Program-made: the position numbers and the translations under genes
Shown: one piece after another, positions 16,665-26,402 of the stretch
How the letters are laid out: the number at the start of each line of letters is the position of its first letter
How positions within the stretch are numbered: position 1 is the first letter of the stretch
The notes under the pieces: generated by a model
Told to the model about the DNA's origin: nothing
What the model saw: only the letters and a program-made list of their open reading frames with translations
Databases searched by the model: none
Assembly: GCA_030653435.1 (NCBI GenBank)
Contig: JAURZI010000103.1
Coordinates: forward strand, 29,436-73,922
Source of the DNA: Methylovulum sp.
Lineage (GTDB): Bacteria > Pseudomonadota > Gammaproteobacteria > Methylococcales > Methylomonadaceae
Length of the DNA stretch: 44,487 nt
Reading direction: 5' to 3'

Positions 16665-19600
16665 ATGCGCTTTCATCGTTTAGACCTTATCAAGTATGGC
16701 AAATTTTCTAACCGTTCAATCGAGTTCCCGGAAGCCAAGCAGGATTTTCATCTGATTGTCGGCCCGAATGAGGCGGGTAAGTCCACCCTACGCTCCGCGA
16801 TTGTTGATTTGTTGTTCGGCATACCCACGCGTTCAGCCTTAGGTTTCTTGCACCCGCTCAACGAACTGCGCTTGGGGGCGTACATCGGCAACCCGTCGGG
16901 CGCTTTGGAATTTAATCGGACAAAAGCCCAAAAACAAACGCTGCGCTCACCCTTGGATGCTGTCTTGGCGGAATCCGTGTTACTACCGTTTTTGGGGACT
17001 GCGGATAGGCATTTTTTCGATCAAATGTTTGGCCTTGACCACACCCGCTTGGTTTCGGGAGGCAATAGCATCTTGAATGCCGAGAACGATGTGGGCCAGA
17101 TTCTGTTTCAATCAGCGGCGGGCGTTGCCAGTCTCGGCAAAATTCGTGATGCACTGGTCGCTGAAGCCGATAAACTGTGGGCGCCGAGAAAATCGGCCGA
17201 TAGGGCCTATTACATCGCTGCCGACCAGCTCGAAAAGGCGGCAACTACGTTAAAGGAAGCAACCGTCCGAACCAAGGTGTGGGTGGAGGCCAATAATAAG
17301 GTTGAGGAACTGCAAGAATTGTTGAGTGGTGAGCGTGACCGCCATCAGCAACTCCAAAGCCAGCGAAATAGCCTTGAACGCATTCGAAGGCTGGCACCCT
17401 TTTTGATCGCCATCAGGGATAACGAGATGAAGTTGGCTGAACTTGGTGAGGTGATTGAATTATCGACTGACGCAGCCACGATTTTATCGGTATCAGAGCG
17501 AGACCTTGCCGTAGCACGCCAGCGTTTGGAGCTGCGGGAGAGTGAAGTTGAGAAAACTACCGAGGCTTTAGGACAAATCCATGTCGACGAAGCTATGCTG
17601 GGCATGGCTGCCGACATTGGTACACTCGATAACCTTCGTCTTCAATATAGCGCCTATCACCGGGATATTGAACGTCGAAGATATGAAATAGCCGCCCTTT
17701 GGCAGGAGGTTTGCCATTCATGCTCCCAGCTGGGTTGGCTGCCGGAATCTGAACAGGCTATCGCCCAACGCCTGCCCAAGCTTTTCGTACAACGTGAACT
17801 CAGACAATTAATCCGTGATCATGGTGGGGTCAATCAGACCCTGCGATCAGCTGAAAAGGCGGAAAGCAATAAGCTGTCCGAAATTGACCAACTCTCAAAA
17901 CAACTGGCCAATGTTCAGGGTGGCGAAATAAAACCCGCCCTACGTGCGGCATTAGCCCATGCCAAGTCTTTAGGTGATATACAGGCTACCCATCAAAAGC
18001 AACAACGTGTTCTGACCAAAGCCAAATCAGCGTTGGAAGGTTCCTTACAAGAATTAGGACAATGGCAGAAGCCATTGCCTGAATTGCTCACAATACAGCC
18101 ACCTGGTCCAGAAAAAATATCACGTTTGCAGCAAGACCGTCAGAGTCTTATCGCCGATCAAAAAGCCGAATCAGTGAGGCTGAAAACCCAAAAGGCGGAG
18201 GTCGCTCGGATTGAATTGGCTATCTCCCAATTTCAGGAACTGCATCATCCCACCACCCGTGATACCGTCCTGCAAGCACGGCAAGAACGGGACGCATCAT
18301 GGCTTGCTATCAAAAATGACAAGGCTATTCTGCAACTGACCGCACCAAAATTCGAAGCGACAATGGTTTATGCCGACAGCGTTGCCGATAGGCTGCTGGA
18401 TGATGTGGAGGAGGCAACTGAACTGCAAAGTTTGTTGCATCAGCTTGAGCGCGAAAAACAGCAACTGTTGATTATTGAAAGTCGGCAGACGGAATTGGAA
18501 CAGGAAATCCAACGACTGGATGAGGGTTGGGCTAAACAGGCGATCAGCCTCAATTTGGTGGGTATGCCGTTAGAGGAAATTGGGGCATGGATAATCAAGC
18601 GGGAAAAGGTTCTCAGGGCGGCAACGGTTTATCAAGAGGCACAAGATGACGTTGACTCAACTTGTCTATGGGTCGAGGCAGCCAGCATCAATCTGATGAA
18701 CGCCTTACGGGAAACCGGGCTTCCGGTGACCGAAGCCGATAGCCTTTCGTTGCTCAGTGTGCAAGCGGACAATTTTATCCAAGAAACCGATGGTGCGAAC
18801 GTCCGCCGCGAAACCTTATCCACCCAATTGCTTACCGCGAAGACACTTGCAACCACGCTAAAGCAAGCGACCGATGACGCGAAGGCAGAAGAAAACCGCT
18901 GGACTGAAGCATGGTCCACTACGCTGGTAAAAGCGGGATTATCCCCGGATAGCGATCCAGGAACCGTTGAAGGCGCACTTGAACTTATTGGCAAAATTGC
19001 TGAGCAATTGGAAAAGATGCGCCAAATTCAGGTTGAGCGTATTGATACCATGAACGCTGATCTTAAGGGCTTTTCTGTTAACGCTAATCGTTTGGCGGAA
19101 ATCATTGCACCAGAACTTACGGGTATGTCGGCTAGCGAAATTGCCCTAGAACTTGCAAACCGGCTGACCCGGGCCCGCGAATCCCATGCAGAACGGGAAC
19201 GTTTGAAGGAAATGTTGCGCTTGGTTCAGACCCAAGTCCTTGAAGCCAAGGAATTGATCCAAACAGCAACGGCAAACCTGAAGCCATTGATGGCTAGGGC
19301 TAACGTTGATACCACTGCGTTGTTGGCAGAAACCATCAGGCGGTCTGACGAACATCGCCGTTTAAACGCCGGGTTGATCGAGTCCCAAACGGCCCTGCTC
19401 AATGGGGGGGATGGTCTTAACCGATCACAAATCGAAGCCGAGATTGATGCGGCCGACTTAGTCCAGTTAGTATCCGGGTTAGCGAAAATCAATGATGAAT
19501 TGTCTGACACCGTACAGCGGCAAACCGATCTTTCGGCTGACTTGGCCAATGCGGCACGGATTTTGTCCGACATCGGTGGTTCTAATGCCGCCGCCCAAGC

Positions 19601-20123
19601 TGAAGCACAACGGCAAGAAGCGCTTGCCAAAATGTCGGATGTGGCGGAACGATATGTTAAAGTCTTAACAGCTGGGCACTTGCTACGCTGGTCAATAGAG
19701 CGCTATAGGGAAGAGAAACAAGGGCCATTGCTGCTGAGGGCAAGCGCAATTTTTTCAACATTAACTTCAGGGGCATTTCGGAAACTTGTTGTGGATTTTG
19801 ATCGCGAACCGATGGTTTTGGAGGGGGTGCGGTCGGACGGAAAACTGGTCGGCATCTCTGGGCTCAGTGACGGTACACGGGACCAGCTCTATTTGGCGCT
19901 TCGACTGGCCGCCTTGGAAATGCACCTAGAACAAACCCTGCCTTTGCCCTTTATCGCCGACGATCTGTTCATCAATTACGATGATGTACGATCTAAAGCA
20001 GGGTTTGAAGCCCTCAGGGGATTATCCGAGCAGACGCAAGTCATTTTTCTCAGCCATCATGACCATCTGATACCAACAGTCCAAGCCGTTTTTGGAAAAC
20101 AAGTCAATATTATCTATTTGTGA
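16665..20123 (+). CDS. Rad50/SbcC-like ATPase (YhaN type)
   Basis: A 1152-residue AAA/SMC-like ATPase. Walker A GPNEAGKST is at residues 33-41. The N-terminal lobe has the YhaN-like segment HFFDQMFGLDHTRLVSGG. Long heptad-rich coiled-coil stretches fill the middle. The C-terminal lobe has the signature GLSDGTRDQLYLALRLA (near 1065) and Walker B PFIADDLFINYDD (near 1095), followed by FLSHHDHLI. No CxxC zinc hook is evident in the centre, in keeping with the YhaN group. It starts 5 nt after the nuclease gene and appears to be the last gene of the operon, with HU beginning 81 nt later. Confidence 0.92.
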   Translation: MRFHRLDLIKYGKFSNRSIEFPEAKQDFHLIVGPNEAGKSTLRSAIVDLLFGIPTRSALGFLHPLNELRLGAYIGNPSGALEFNRTKAQKQTLRSPLDAVLAESVLLPFLGTADRHFFDQMFGLDHTRLVSGGNSILNAENDVGQILFQSAAGVASLGKIRDALVAEADKLWAPRKSADRAYYIAADQLEKAATTLKEATVRTKVWVEANNKVEELQELLSGERDRHQQLQSQRNSLERIRRLAPFLIAIRDNEMKLAELGEVIELSTDAATILSVSERDLAVARQRLELRESEVEKTTEALGQIHVDEAMLGMAADIGTLDNLRLQYSAYHRDIERRRYEIAALWQEVCHSCSQLGWLPESEQAIAQRLPKLFVQRELRQLIRDHGGVNQTLRSAEKAESNKLSEIDQLSKQLANVQGGEIKPALRAALAHAKSLGDIQATHQKQQRVLTKAKSALEGSLQELGQWQKPLPELLTIQPPGPEKISRLQQDRQSLIADQKAESVRLKTQKAEVARIELAISQFQELHHPTTRDTVLQARQERDASWLAIKNDKAILQLTAPKFEATMVYADSVADRLLDDVEEATELQSLLHQLEREKQQLLIIESRQTELEQEIQRLDEGWAKQAISLNLVGMPLEEIGAWIIKREKVLRAATVYQEAQDDVDSTCLWVEAASINLMNALRETGLPVTEADSLSLLSVQADNFIQETDGANVRRETLSTQLLTAKTLATTLKQATDDAKAEENRWTEAWSTTLVKAGLSPDSDPGTVEGALELIGKIAEQLEKMRQIQVERIDTMNADLKGFSVNANRLAEIIAPELTGMSASEIALELANRLTRARESHAERERLKEMLRLVQTQVLEAKELIQTATANLKPLMARANVDTTALLAETIRRSDEHRRLNAGLIESQTALLNGGDGLNRSQIEAEIDAADLVQLVSGLAKINDELSDTVQRQTDLSADLANAARILSDIGGSNAAAQAEAQRQEALAKMSDVAERYVKVLTAGHLLRWSIERYREEKQGPLLLRASAIFSTLTSGAFRKLVVDFDREPMVLEGVRSDGKLVGISGLSDGTRDQLYLALRLAALEMHLEQTLPLPFIADDLFINYDDVRSKAGFEALRGLSEQTQVIFLSHHDHLIPTVQAVFGKQVNIIYL

Positions 20124-20204
20124 TTGATACTATGTCCTCAATCATGCGATCACAAAGAAAGCTAACTACATCTCTTTTTATCACACCAATCAAGGAAACT
20201 ATTA

Positions 20205-20480
20205 ATGAACAAATCCGAACTCATCGACGCCATTGCCCAACAAGCTAACCTGACCAAAGCCGACGCCGGTCGTGCTTTGGAAGGTTTGACCAAAACCATC
20301 GAAACCACCTTAAAAGCCGGTGACTCCATTACTTTGGTGGGCTTTGGCACTTTTGAAGTCAAGGAAAGGGCTGAGCGTCAAGGCCGTAACCCACAAAGCG
20401 GAGCCGCGATCACGATTGCCGCAGCGAAAATACCGTCTTTTAAAGCGGGTAAAAATTTGAAAGACGCCGTTAACGCTTGA
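20205..20480 (+). CDS. HU-family DNA-binding protein
   Basis: A 90-91 residue histone-like protein of the HU type. It starts [20 protein letters not shown], has the beta-arm core with [20 protein letters not shown] and ends [14 protein letters not shown], all hallmark positions of the family. AAGGAAA precedes the ATG. HU bends and compacts DNA and assists recombination. Its place between a defence operon and a conjugation cluster suggests it may be an element-borne extra copy, but it could equally be a host gene. It converges on traN with 17 nt between the stops. Confidence 0.95.
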   Translation: MNKSELIDAIAQQANLTKADAGRALEGLTKTIETTLKAGDSITLVGFGTFEVKERAERQGRNPQSGAAITIAAAKIPSFKAGKNLKDAVNA

Positions 20481-20497
20481 TAGTTTTCGGGGCTGTA

Positions 20498-23281
20498 TCA
20501 CTGCGGCCCCATGCCCCAGCCTTCCAATTCCGATTGCCGTTTGACCGTGGGCACATCCAGGTCGCCCATACGGCCTTGGCTGCGGCTCAAGGTATCCTGC
20601 CGATTGCCGGTGGCTGCGCCATATTTTTGCGGGTTCAGCCGACTGCCTGATCCCGTCAGCTGATCCAGGTTGAGCATCGAAGCGGCGTTGCTGGCGGTGG
20701 GTAAATGGTTTGTTTGTGCCAGTATCGCCAGCCATTCATCCAGATTGACTTGGCTCCAATCGACTTTGTCCAAGTCCTTGACCTTGACGCCCGAACACAC
20801 CGGGTTTTGGGGTGAACCAAACCCCATCCCTAATTGTGGCTTGATTTGTTCGTTTAAGATACGGGCGAGCGGTGAGTTGTAGCAGCAATAGCTTTCCTTG
20901 CGGATCAGGCACAATCCGGTGAGCGGATCCTTGCTGTCGCAATAAACGCCCAATGCCTTGCAGACTTTCAGTTGTTTCTTGGCGGCCAGCTCGTATTCCG
21001 GCACCTCGCACGACCAGACGATCTGGATAATCATGACCACGATCATCACGATGGTGTAGGCCATCATCAGGGTGCTAAGCATTTGCCCGGCAAACGCCGC
21101 ACCGCCACCCAGTTGGACACCACTCGATTCAGCGGCCGGGGTCAGGTTGCCCAGCGAATCAAACGCCGCTTGCCCGCCAGCACTGAACAGCGCATTGCCG
21201 GCGGCTTCGCCAAAGGTACTGCCGATCCATTCGGCCACCGACTTCAACAATTCACCTTTCAGCGTATCCAGCAGCCCTTGTTCGGCGACATCGGTGACGC
21301 TCATCAGATCAGAGCCGACCAAATTATTCACCCCCGAAGCAAAATTAGCCTGCACGCTATTCCAGGCATCGCCCGCCGCTGCAAACGGCAGGCGCAGTGT
21401 TTCCCAGGCACCCCGCACGGCGGACGTGGCGTCCATGCGCATCACGGCATTATCCAGTTGGCTGGTGGCCAGTAGTAAATCAATATATTGCCCCAGCCCC
21501 ATACTGCCGGAAGGCGTTTGGCAGCAATCGACCAGTGTCACCAGACCGCCGACGATTTTGCAATTGGCATCTTTGCCCTTGAACACCTGGCATGAGTTGG
21601 GGTCTTTCTGGTGCAATTCGGCATTGGCATCCTCGCAATGTAAATCCATCGCCATTTGCTGGGCGCTATTCAGTAACGCCACCGCCTTGGTGAAATCGGG
21701 GCTTTGGGTGCGCTGCACGGTGAGGCAATCCTCGCCCATACAACGAATCGGGCCGGAACAGTGTTGTTGGGTTTTACTTTGAATGCCGGGAATCGTGACG
21801 GGCTGGCCACAGTCATATGTGTCGACGCTATCCCAACAAGTGCCTGAGGCCAAGGTGTCCAGACATTGACTGCTAATGAACGCGCAGCCCTGGCTTTCCA
21901 AAGCTTTGCAAGTCGTGGACGGCATACCTGTGGTCGGTGCCGTCAGGCAATGCGTCCCGGTACTGTCCGTCCAGCATTGTCCGGAGCTGTTGAGGTCACA
22001 CTGACCCGCCGCAGTGATGGCCATACAGGTGTTGCGGATACCCGCCGAACCCGCCACCGGTGCGGGAGCCAGATCACTCGCACAGACCATGACCTGAGAC
22101 ACCGTATCCACATAACAGCCCGCCGCATTGGCCGGGTCGTTGCTGCAACTGAGCTGGCTGCCCGCCTGGCAAATGCCGTCGGTGATGGCGTCGGCGAGAT
22201 GCTGGCAATTCGGGCCGCTCCAGCCCCACTGGTCTTGGCTAAGCAGTTTCGAGACTTCATAACGGACACGGATAAGTGAATAGCCTTCGCCATTGCCGCC
22301 GACCTTCGTATCCTGTTTGAACACTTTGTTGCCCGTGCTGTTAAACGCCGGGGTGACATCCAGGTGTGGATGATCCACCCAACTATTTTTCAGTTCGCAC
22401 GATCCTCCCCAACCGGTCGAGCCGGTGTAAATCAGCTGGCCGCCATAATAGACCTGGGCATGGTCATCAAACTCGACATCTTCCAAGGTCGCGCTGACAA
22501 TGGCTTCCGGGTGCAGCACCTGGTAAGTGACCTCCCAAGTGAACACGGAACAACCGGCTGACCAGTAGTTATCGCCCACTTTGCCGACATACAAGTCCAG
22601 ACAACCCGGCCCGCAACTGGACAGACCGCCCATACCTGAAACATAGCGGAGCAGCGGTTCGACTTTGACCGTATGGGTCGCCGTGCAATGCTCTGGCACG
22701 TCCGGTTGGCGCAGGCACAGTTGATAGTCGGGCACAGAGACAGTATGGCCAGTCGCGGTGTGGGTCGTGGTCGTCGTGCAGTCCGAGAACGACTGTGCCC
22801 ACGGGGTGAAATCGGCAAACACCTGATCGCCGGTTTTCCAAAGCACATCATGCTGTAAATCCGGATGGGAGTGGTGGGCATTGTTGATTAGTGTGCGATA
22901 AGCATTGCCCGTGGCGCTGCTTTCAGTGTTTAAGGTAGTTTGGGCGTCAAGACCCGCGGCAACCGTGCCGGTATCATTCCCGTACAGACGACTGATGTCG
23001 GCGGGGTTGCCACTACCGGCGTCCGGAAACAGCGTGCCGATAGTGACCGTGCTTTCCTGCGCCGTACCAGGGTTCAGGGTCATGGCGCCGCTGCCGGTGC
23101 CAGCAGGAAACTGAAAACCACCGACAAGTTGTTGCCCGGTTTGCTGGCCTTGGCGTCCCGCAGTTTGTATGGCATCCGCCCAAACCACAGCAAACGGTGT
23201 CCAGGCCATCGTGACACTTAAGACTAAGGCCAGCGAGCGGGTTAACCCGCCATGACCATCAAAAAACATCCTAACGCCCAT
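20498..23281 (-). CDS. traN: Conjugal transfer mating-pair stabilisation protein TraN
   Basis: A 927-residue secreted, cysteine-rich protein of the TraN family, which sits in the outer membrane and stabilises donor-recipient contact. The N-terminus is a signal peptide (TRSLALVLSVTMAWTPFAVVWA). Dozens of cysteines occur across the middle and C-terminal parts (for example CWTDSTGTHC and CKALGVYCDS). Disulfide formation by the DsbC encoded in the same cluster fits this content. The start abuts the traU stop with no gap; a second ATG five codons later is possible. It is the last tra gene visible here. Confidence 0.92.
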   Translation of the reverse strand: MGVRMFFDGHGGLTRSLALVLSVTMAWTPFAVVWADAIQTAGRQGQQTGQQLVGGFQFPAGTGSGAMTLNPGTAQESTVTIGTLFPDAGSGNPADISRLYGNDTGTVAAGLDAQTTLNTESSATGNAYRTLINNAHHSHPDLQHDVLWKTGDQVFADFTPWAQSFSDCTTTTTHTATGHTVSVPDYQLCLRQPDVPEHCTATHTVKVEPLLRYVSGMGGLSSCGPGCLDLYVGKVGDNYWSAGCSVFTWEVTYQVLHPEAIVSATLEDVEFDDHAQVYYGGQLIYTGSTGWGGSCELKNSWVDHPHLDVTPAFNSTGNKVFKQDTKVGGNGEGYSLIRVRYEVSKLLSQDQWGWSGPNCQHLADAITDGICQAGSQLSCSNDPANAAGCYVDTVSQVMVCASDLAPAPVAGSAGIRNTCMAITAAGQCDLNSSGQCWTDSTGTHCLTAPTTGMPSTTCKALESQGCAFISSQCLDTLASGTCWDSVDTYDCGQPVTIPGIQSKTQQHCSGPIRCMGEDCLTVQRTQSPDFTKAVALLNSAQQMAMDLHCEDANAELHQKDPNSCQVFKGKDANCKIVGGLVTLVDCCQTPSGSMGLGQYIDLLLATSQLDNAVMRMDATSAVRGAWETLRLPFAAAGDAWNSVQANFASGVNNLVGSDLMSVTDVAEQGLLDTLKGELLKSVAEWIGSTFGEAAGNALFSAGGQAAFDSLGNLTPAAESSGVQLGGGAAFAGQMLSTLMMAYTIVMIVVMIIQIVWSCEVPEYELAAKKQLKVCKALGVYCDSKDPLTGLCLIRKESYCCYNSPLARILNEQIKPQLGMGFGSPQNPVCSGVKVKDLDKVDWSQVNLDEWLAILAQTNHLPTASNAASMLNLDQLTGSGSRLNPQKYGAATGNRQDTLSRSQGRMGDLDVPTVKRQSELEGWGMGPQ

Positions 23282-24313
23282 CTACAGACCGGCACAACAG
23301 TCAGTCCAGGACCACTGGACATAGACATGGTCTTCACCGGGGCCAGGATAAGTACGTCCTGCCCCCCAAGTGAAAGTGGTCTCGCCAATGGCGTGATTGG
23401 ACTCGGTTTCGGCGACCGGATAGAACATGCTGAGCCGGTATTGCGACTTAGGAATGAAGGGATAAATCATCCCGCCGCACAAGGCCTCGTTCCCCGCCGT
23501 TTTCCAGGCCAAGCCCCTGCGATGCAAGGCGGCGGTCGCACGGGTGGCCAGCAAACTGGAGATGCGCGGATCGGTGCCGTAACTGGTCGGTGAAATGCCG
23601 GACAAAGGATACAAATGCCCCCAGGCACCGGCACACCAGAACAAGGCATCCAGCGGATGGCCAGTCGCGGCAGCCGTTGCATCGGCGACACACGCGGCCA
23701 CCGCCACCGGATTGGCAAACAAAGCCGTTTCCGGGCTAGTGAAAAATGCCAGCAAATCGCTGTTCCAGGTGGGATCGAGTTCCGAGACATACAATAGGTC
23801 AAAATCCCGGTAGCCATCGGCATTACAGCGGTCATCCCAGAACAAGTCCAGCAAAATGGTCAGCGGAAAGGCAAAATAATGGTAATTGAAGAACGACATC
23901 TCGCTGGCATCAAAATCGGCCTTGCCGGTGGTGGCGACCAAGCGGACTTTGGAGGCGCTAAAGGTATGCCCGCCTAATGCCGGTGAGCACCAGGGGTTCC
24001 TGACGATTTCTATCAGGCGTGACGGATTCCACAAACCCAAGGTCATGCCCAATTGCGGCAGCCCCAGCGGATCGGTGCAAAAGCAGAATTTCTGGTCGGT
24101 GGCGATGCTCGGTACAGGGCCGCCACCCAGCGACGCCCCGGCGGCACGGATCGGAAACAAACAATTCCAGCAAATATCGCTGATCAGTTTCCCCGACCAC
24201 AGTTCGGCATCGGCACACAGCGGGTCGGTGGCTTTGCTGGTGGTATCGGCATGACAATTTGCAGCCAGACCCAGCAACACAACCAACAACCAAGTGGTAA
24301 TCGACCGTTTCAT
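23282..24313 (-). CDS. traU: Conjugal transfer protein TraU
   Basis: A 343-residue periplasmic protein needed for F-type pilus assembly and DNA transfer. It has a signal peptide (TTWLLVVLLGLAANCHA) and the family's cysteine-rich pattern (ISDICWNCLFPIRAAG, KFCFCTDPLGLPQ, LDLFWDDRCNADG). The ribosome site GGAGGATAGGG lies over the end of the preceding trbC-traW gene, whose stop is 2 nt before the ATG, so the genes are tightly coupled. Confidence 0.95.
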   Translation of the reverse strand: MKRSITTWLLVVLLGLAANCHADTTSKATDPLCADAELWSGKLISDICWNCLFPIRAAGASLGGGPVPSIATDQKFCFCTDPLGLPQLGMTLGLWNPSRLIEIVRNPWCSPALGGHTFSASKVRLVATTGKADFDASEMSFFNYHYFAFPLTILLDLFWDDRCNADGYRDFDLLYVSELDPTWNSDLLAFFTSPETALFANPVAVAACVADATAAATGHPLDALFWCAGAWGHLYPLSGISPTSYGTDPRISSLLATRATAALHRRGLAWKTAGNEALCGGMIYPFIPKSQYRLSMFYPVAETESNHAIGETTFTWGAGRTYPGPGEDHVYVQWSWTDCCAGL

Positions 24314-24315
24314 CC

Positions 24316-25590
24316 CTATCCTCCTGCTGCCCTAGGTTGATGGTTCGCCGCAGGTATAGCCACTTTTCTTTCCCGTACCACCACCCGGTTGCCGGACTGT
24401 TCGACCAAGGCCGGCACCAGTTGCAACTGAAAACGCTGGCGGACATCCGGGGTCAACAGATACACGGGTGCCTGGAGAGAATTCTCCAGAGTTTTCAAAC
24501 CGTCCCAACCGTCCTGACGGGAAAGTTGCGTCGCCAAATACAGCACCCGCGCGTGCTTGTCGCGGCAGGACAAGTGCCGGATGCTGTCGACCTGGGTTTT
24601 CTCGGTGGCATCGAAAATTATCAGGCACAGGCCAAACGCCAGTTTATCCAAGGGATTGACCGTCTGTCCGGCACGAATGATCAGCTGGCCATTGGGCGCA
24701 ACTAGGTCACGCGGAGCCGTGACGGTCATATCAAGCACACGGTCACGATCTTCCTGGGCGGCGGGTAACACCTCGAACTGGCGTTGTCCCCAAAAGCGGG
24801 CGATGGCCTGCTGTTGTTTCCTTGGCCAATCCATGGCCACCAGACGGCGTTTGATGGCTTCAAGCAAATCGATTTCGGCAATCTGATAGACCTCGCCGAA
24901 CTGCCTCAAATCGCCTTGCCGACCGGCAGCCTGACGTGACTTTAACCACCCCAAACTGGTCACGCCTTTGACACGAAGCTTGGCTTTGCCTTGGTCTTCC
25001 ACCACCATTTCAGGCACGGTGGTTACGCCCCATTTCTGGAAGCGGGTGGGGTCGATGACGATATGGGGCACGGGTTCGATGCCTTTCAGCAGCGCTTTCA
25101 AGTCGGCAAGCAATTCCGCCAGCTTTTTTCCTGGCTTCGGGCCTCGCAATACCAACAGCACATCGTCCTGTCCTGAAGCTTCTGCAAACATCCCTTTCAG
25201 CACCGATTCGCCCAGCGAGAAGGAAATAAACACGACCCGCAACGGTTTTTCAGGCTGAACCTCAGAGGTTGGCTTAGACGGATGCGACATAGCCTTCAAG
25301 GCAATCGGTTGGGAGCCGTTGATAATGTCCAACGCTTGCCGCTGGGCATCGTGTTGATGGGGATTACTGTCCAACCAGGCAGGCCGTGGCTGCCCTTCGA
25401 GGACATTCAGGATAGTCTGTGAGCGGGTCAGCCAGTCTTCTTCGGCGTGGGCGGCACTCGAACCAACCGTGACAGACAGCAGCACTGATGGCAATATGAT
25501 CGATAAGCTTCGACCCAACAGCCTCCGGTGCCTGAAGTGTTGGCTACCGTTAAAAAATCGCATAAGCCCGGCCAATGATTTGATGGTCAT
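24316..25590 (-). CDS. TrbC-TraW fusion, conjugative pilus assembly
   Basis: A 424-residue exported protein that joins two F-type functions. After a signal peptide ending near AHA/EE, the first half resembles type-F TrbC (VVFISFSLGESVLKGMFAEA, then VVTTVPEMV-like thioredoxin-fold features written as GVTTVPEMVV). The second half, from about ARFWGQRQFEVLP on, resembles TraW (APRDLVAPNGQLIIRAGQTVNPLD and LIIFDATE). Fusions of this kind are known in SXT/IncA-C-type clusters. I favour the ATG at 25590, since GGGGG lies 7 nt upstream; the frame is open to 25617. It overlaps the end of the traF gene. Confidence 0.85.
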   Translation of the reverse strand: MTIKSLAGLMRFFNGSQHFRHRRLLGRSLSIILPSVLLSVTVGSSAAHAEEDWLTRSQTILNVLEGQPRPAWLDSNPHQHDAQRQALDIINGSQPIALKAMSHPSKPTSEVQPEKPLRVVFISFSLGESVLKGMFAEASGQDDVLLVLRGPKPGKKLAELLADLKALLKGIEPVPHIVIDPTRFQKWGVTTVPEMVVEDQGKAKLRVKGVTSLGWLKSRQAAGRQGDLRQFGEVYQIAEIDLLEAIKRRLVAMDWPRKQQQAIARFWGQRQFEVLPAAQEDRDRVLDMTVTAPRDLVAPNGQLIIRAGQTVNPLDKLAFGLCLIIFDATEKTQVDSIRHLSCRDKHARVLYLATQLSRQDGWDGLKTLENSLQAPVYLLTPDVRQRFQLQLVPALVEQSGNRVVVRERKVAIPAANHQPRAAGG

Positions 25591-26080
25591 AGACATACCC
25601 CCAATACCGTGAATCAAAACTATTCGGGGTTTTGCCGGTCACCCAATAGGATGCCGGCGGGATAGTTTCATCGCGCTTGAATGCAGATGACGGTTGCTTC
25701 AGTTTCCCAGTCAACGGCAGTCCTTCAATGATTACCGAACCGTTGATTGTGGTTTTCTGGCTGTCCACCTTGACGTGGTCACCGGTAACCCCGGCGGCGA
25801 TTTTGACAACCACTTGGCCGTCCTTAAAATACGGCGCCATGCGTTCGGCACGGAAGGCAACCAAGTCACCCCGCCAGATGTCCTGATTGGCGGTGTCGAT
25901 GATATAAACGCTTTTGCCCGGCAGACAGCGGTCAACCTGGTCATCGCCGCCGATCAGGAAGCGTTGGCCAATGGTGTATTCAACGGCCAACACCATCGCT
26001 AGGAGCGGCATAGCCCTCAGCAAAAACCGCACGGTCGAGGCTTTGGGCTTATTTTTTCGAAGTGCCGCTGGCCGCATCAT
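25550..26080 (-). CDS. Conjugative signal peptidase TraF/TrhF (S26 family)
   Basis: An inner-membrane S26-type peptidase encoded in many F-type clusters, thought to mature the pilin or other exported Tra proteins. One N-terminal membrane helix (LLRAMPLLAMVLAVEYTIG) leads to the catalytic domain. The segment DRCLPGKSVYIID aligns with the family's Ser-Leu-Pro box, but carries Cys where Ser is usual. VVVKIAAGVTGD supplies the expected general-base Lys. I favour the ATG at 26080, since GAAGGA lies upstream and trbI stops just before it; starts at 26107, 26113 and 26146 are also open. Confidence 0.82.
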   Translation of the reverse strand: MMRPAALRKNKPKASTVRFLLRAMPLLAMVLAVEYTIGQRFLIGGDDQVDRCLPGKSVYIIDTANQDIWRGDLVAFRAERMAPYFKDGQVVVKIAAGVTGDHVKVDSQKTTINGSVIIEGLPLTGKLKQPSSAFKRDETIPPASYWVTGKTPNSFDSRYWGYVYDHQIIGRAYAIF

Positions 26081-26084
26081 GGCT

Positions 26085-26402
26085 TCAGTGTCCTTCGGGT
26101 CTGACATAGACATCGGCCGGTGCCGCGACCACGGCGGTTGAATCAATCACCAGATAGCCGGCGGCGCTTAATTTCCTGCCCAGGTTTGTCCAAGCTTCAA
26201 CCGTTTGGCTCATCTGCTCTTGGCTAGCGTCCGGCGGTAAGCTTTGGATCAGCCGGGCACGATCCAGCACAAAGACCGGCGTGGTCAGGCTTAAGCGTGT
26301 TAAGGGCGTTTTCAACATCAGGTAAGCGGCCAGCGACCCGCCAGCCATGCCCAACACCAGGGCTGCCAAGCCGATACCCAACCATTGTGGCTTACCGGCC
26401 AT
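26085..26402 (-). CDS. TrbI-like F-type conjugation protein
   Basis: A 105-residue bitopic protein. A membrane helix near the N-terminus (IGLAALVLGMAGGSLAAYLML, about 9-29) is followed by a periplasmic part with VFVLDRARLIQSL and a C-terminal VIDSTAVVAAPADVYV. This layout matches type-F TrbI proteins, which assist pilus extension and retraction. GGGAGG precedes the ATG, inside the end of traC (11-base overlap). The family call rests on length, topology and position between traC and the peptidase gene. Confidence 0.75.
   Translation of the reverse strand: MAGKPQWLGIGLAALVLGMAGGSLAAYLMLKTPLTRLSLTTPVFVLDRARLIQSLPPDASQEQMSQTVEAWTNLGRKLSAAGYLVIDSTAVVAAPADVYVRPEGH

Noticed and set aside
20485..20515. 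GGGGC/GCCCC pairing between the HU and traN stops
   Set aside because: The arms could form a short hairpin, but there is no T-run on either strand and one arm lies in the traN coding end, so I do not call a terminator.
21072..21782. Plus-strand open frame of 236 codons opposite traN
   Set aside because: Cysteine- and serine-rich by virtue of the complementary traN codons. The traN frame is longer, has a signal peptide and fits the operon.
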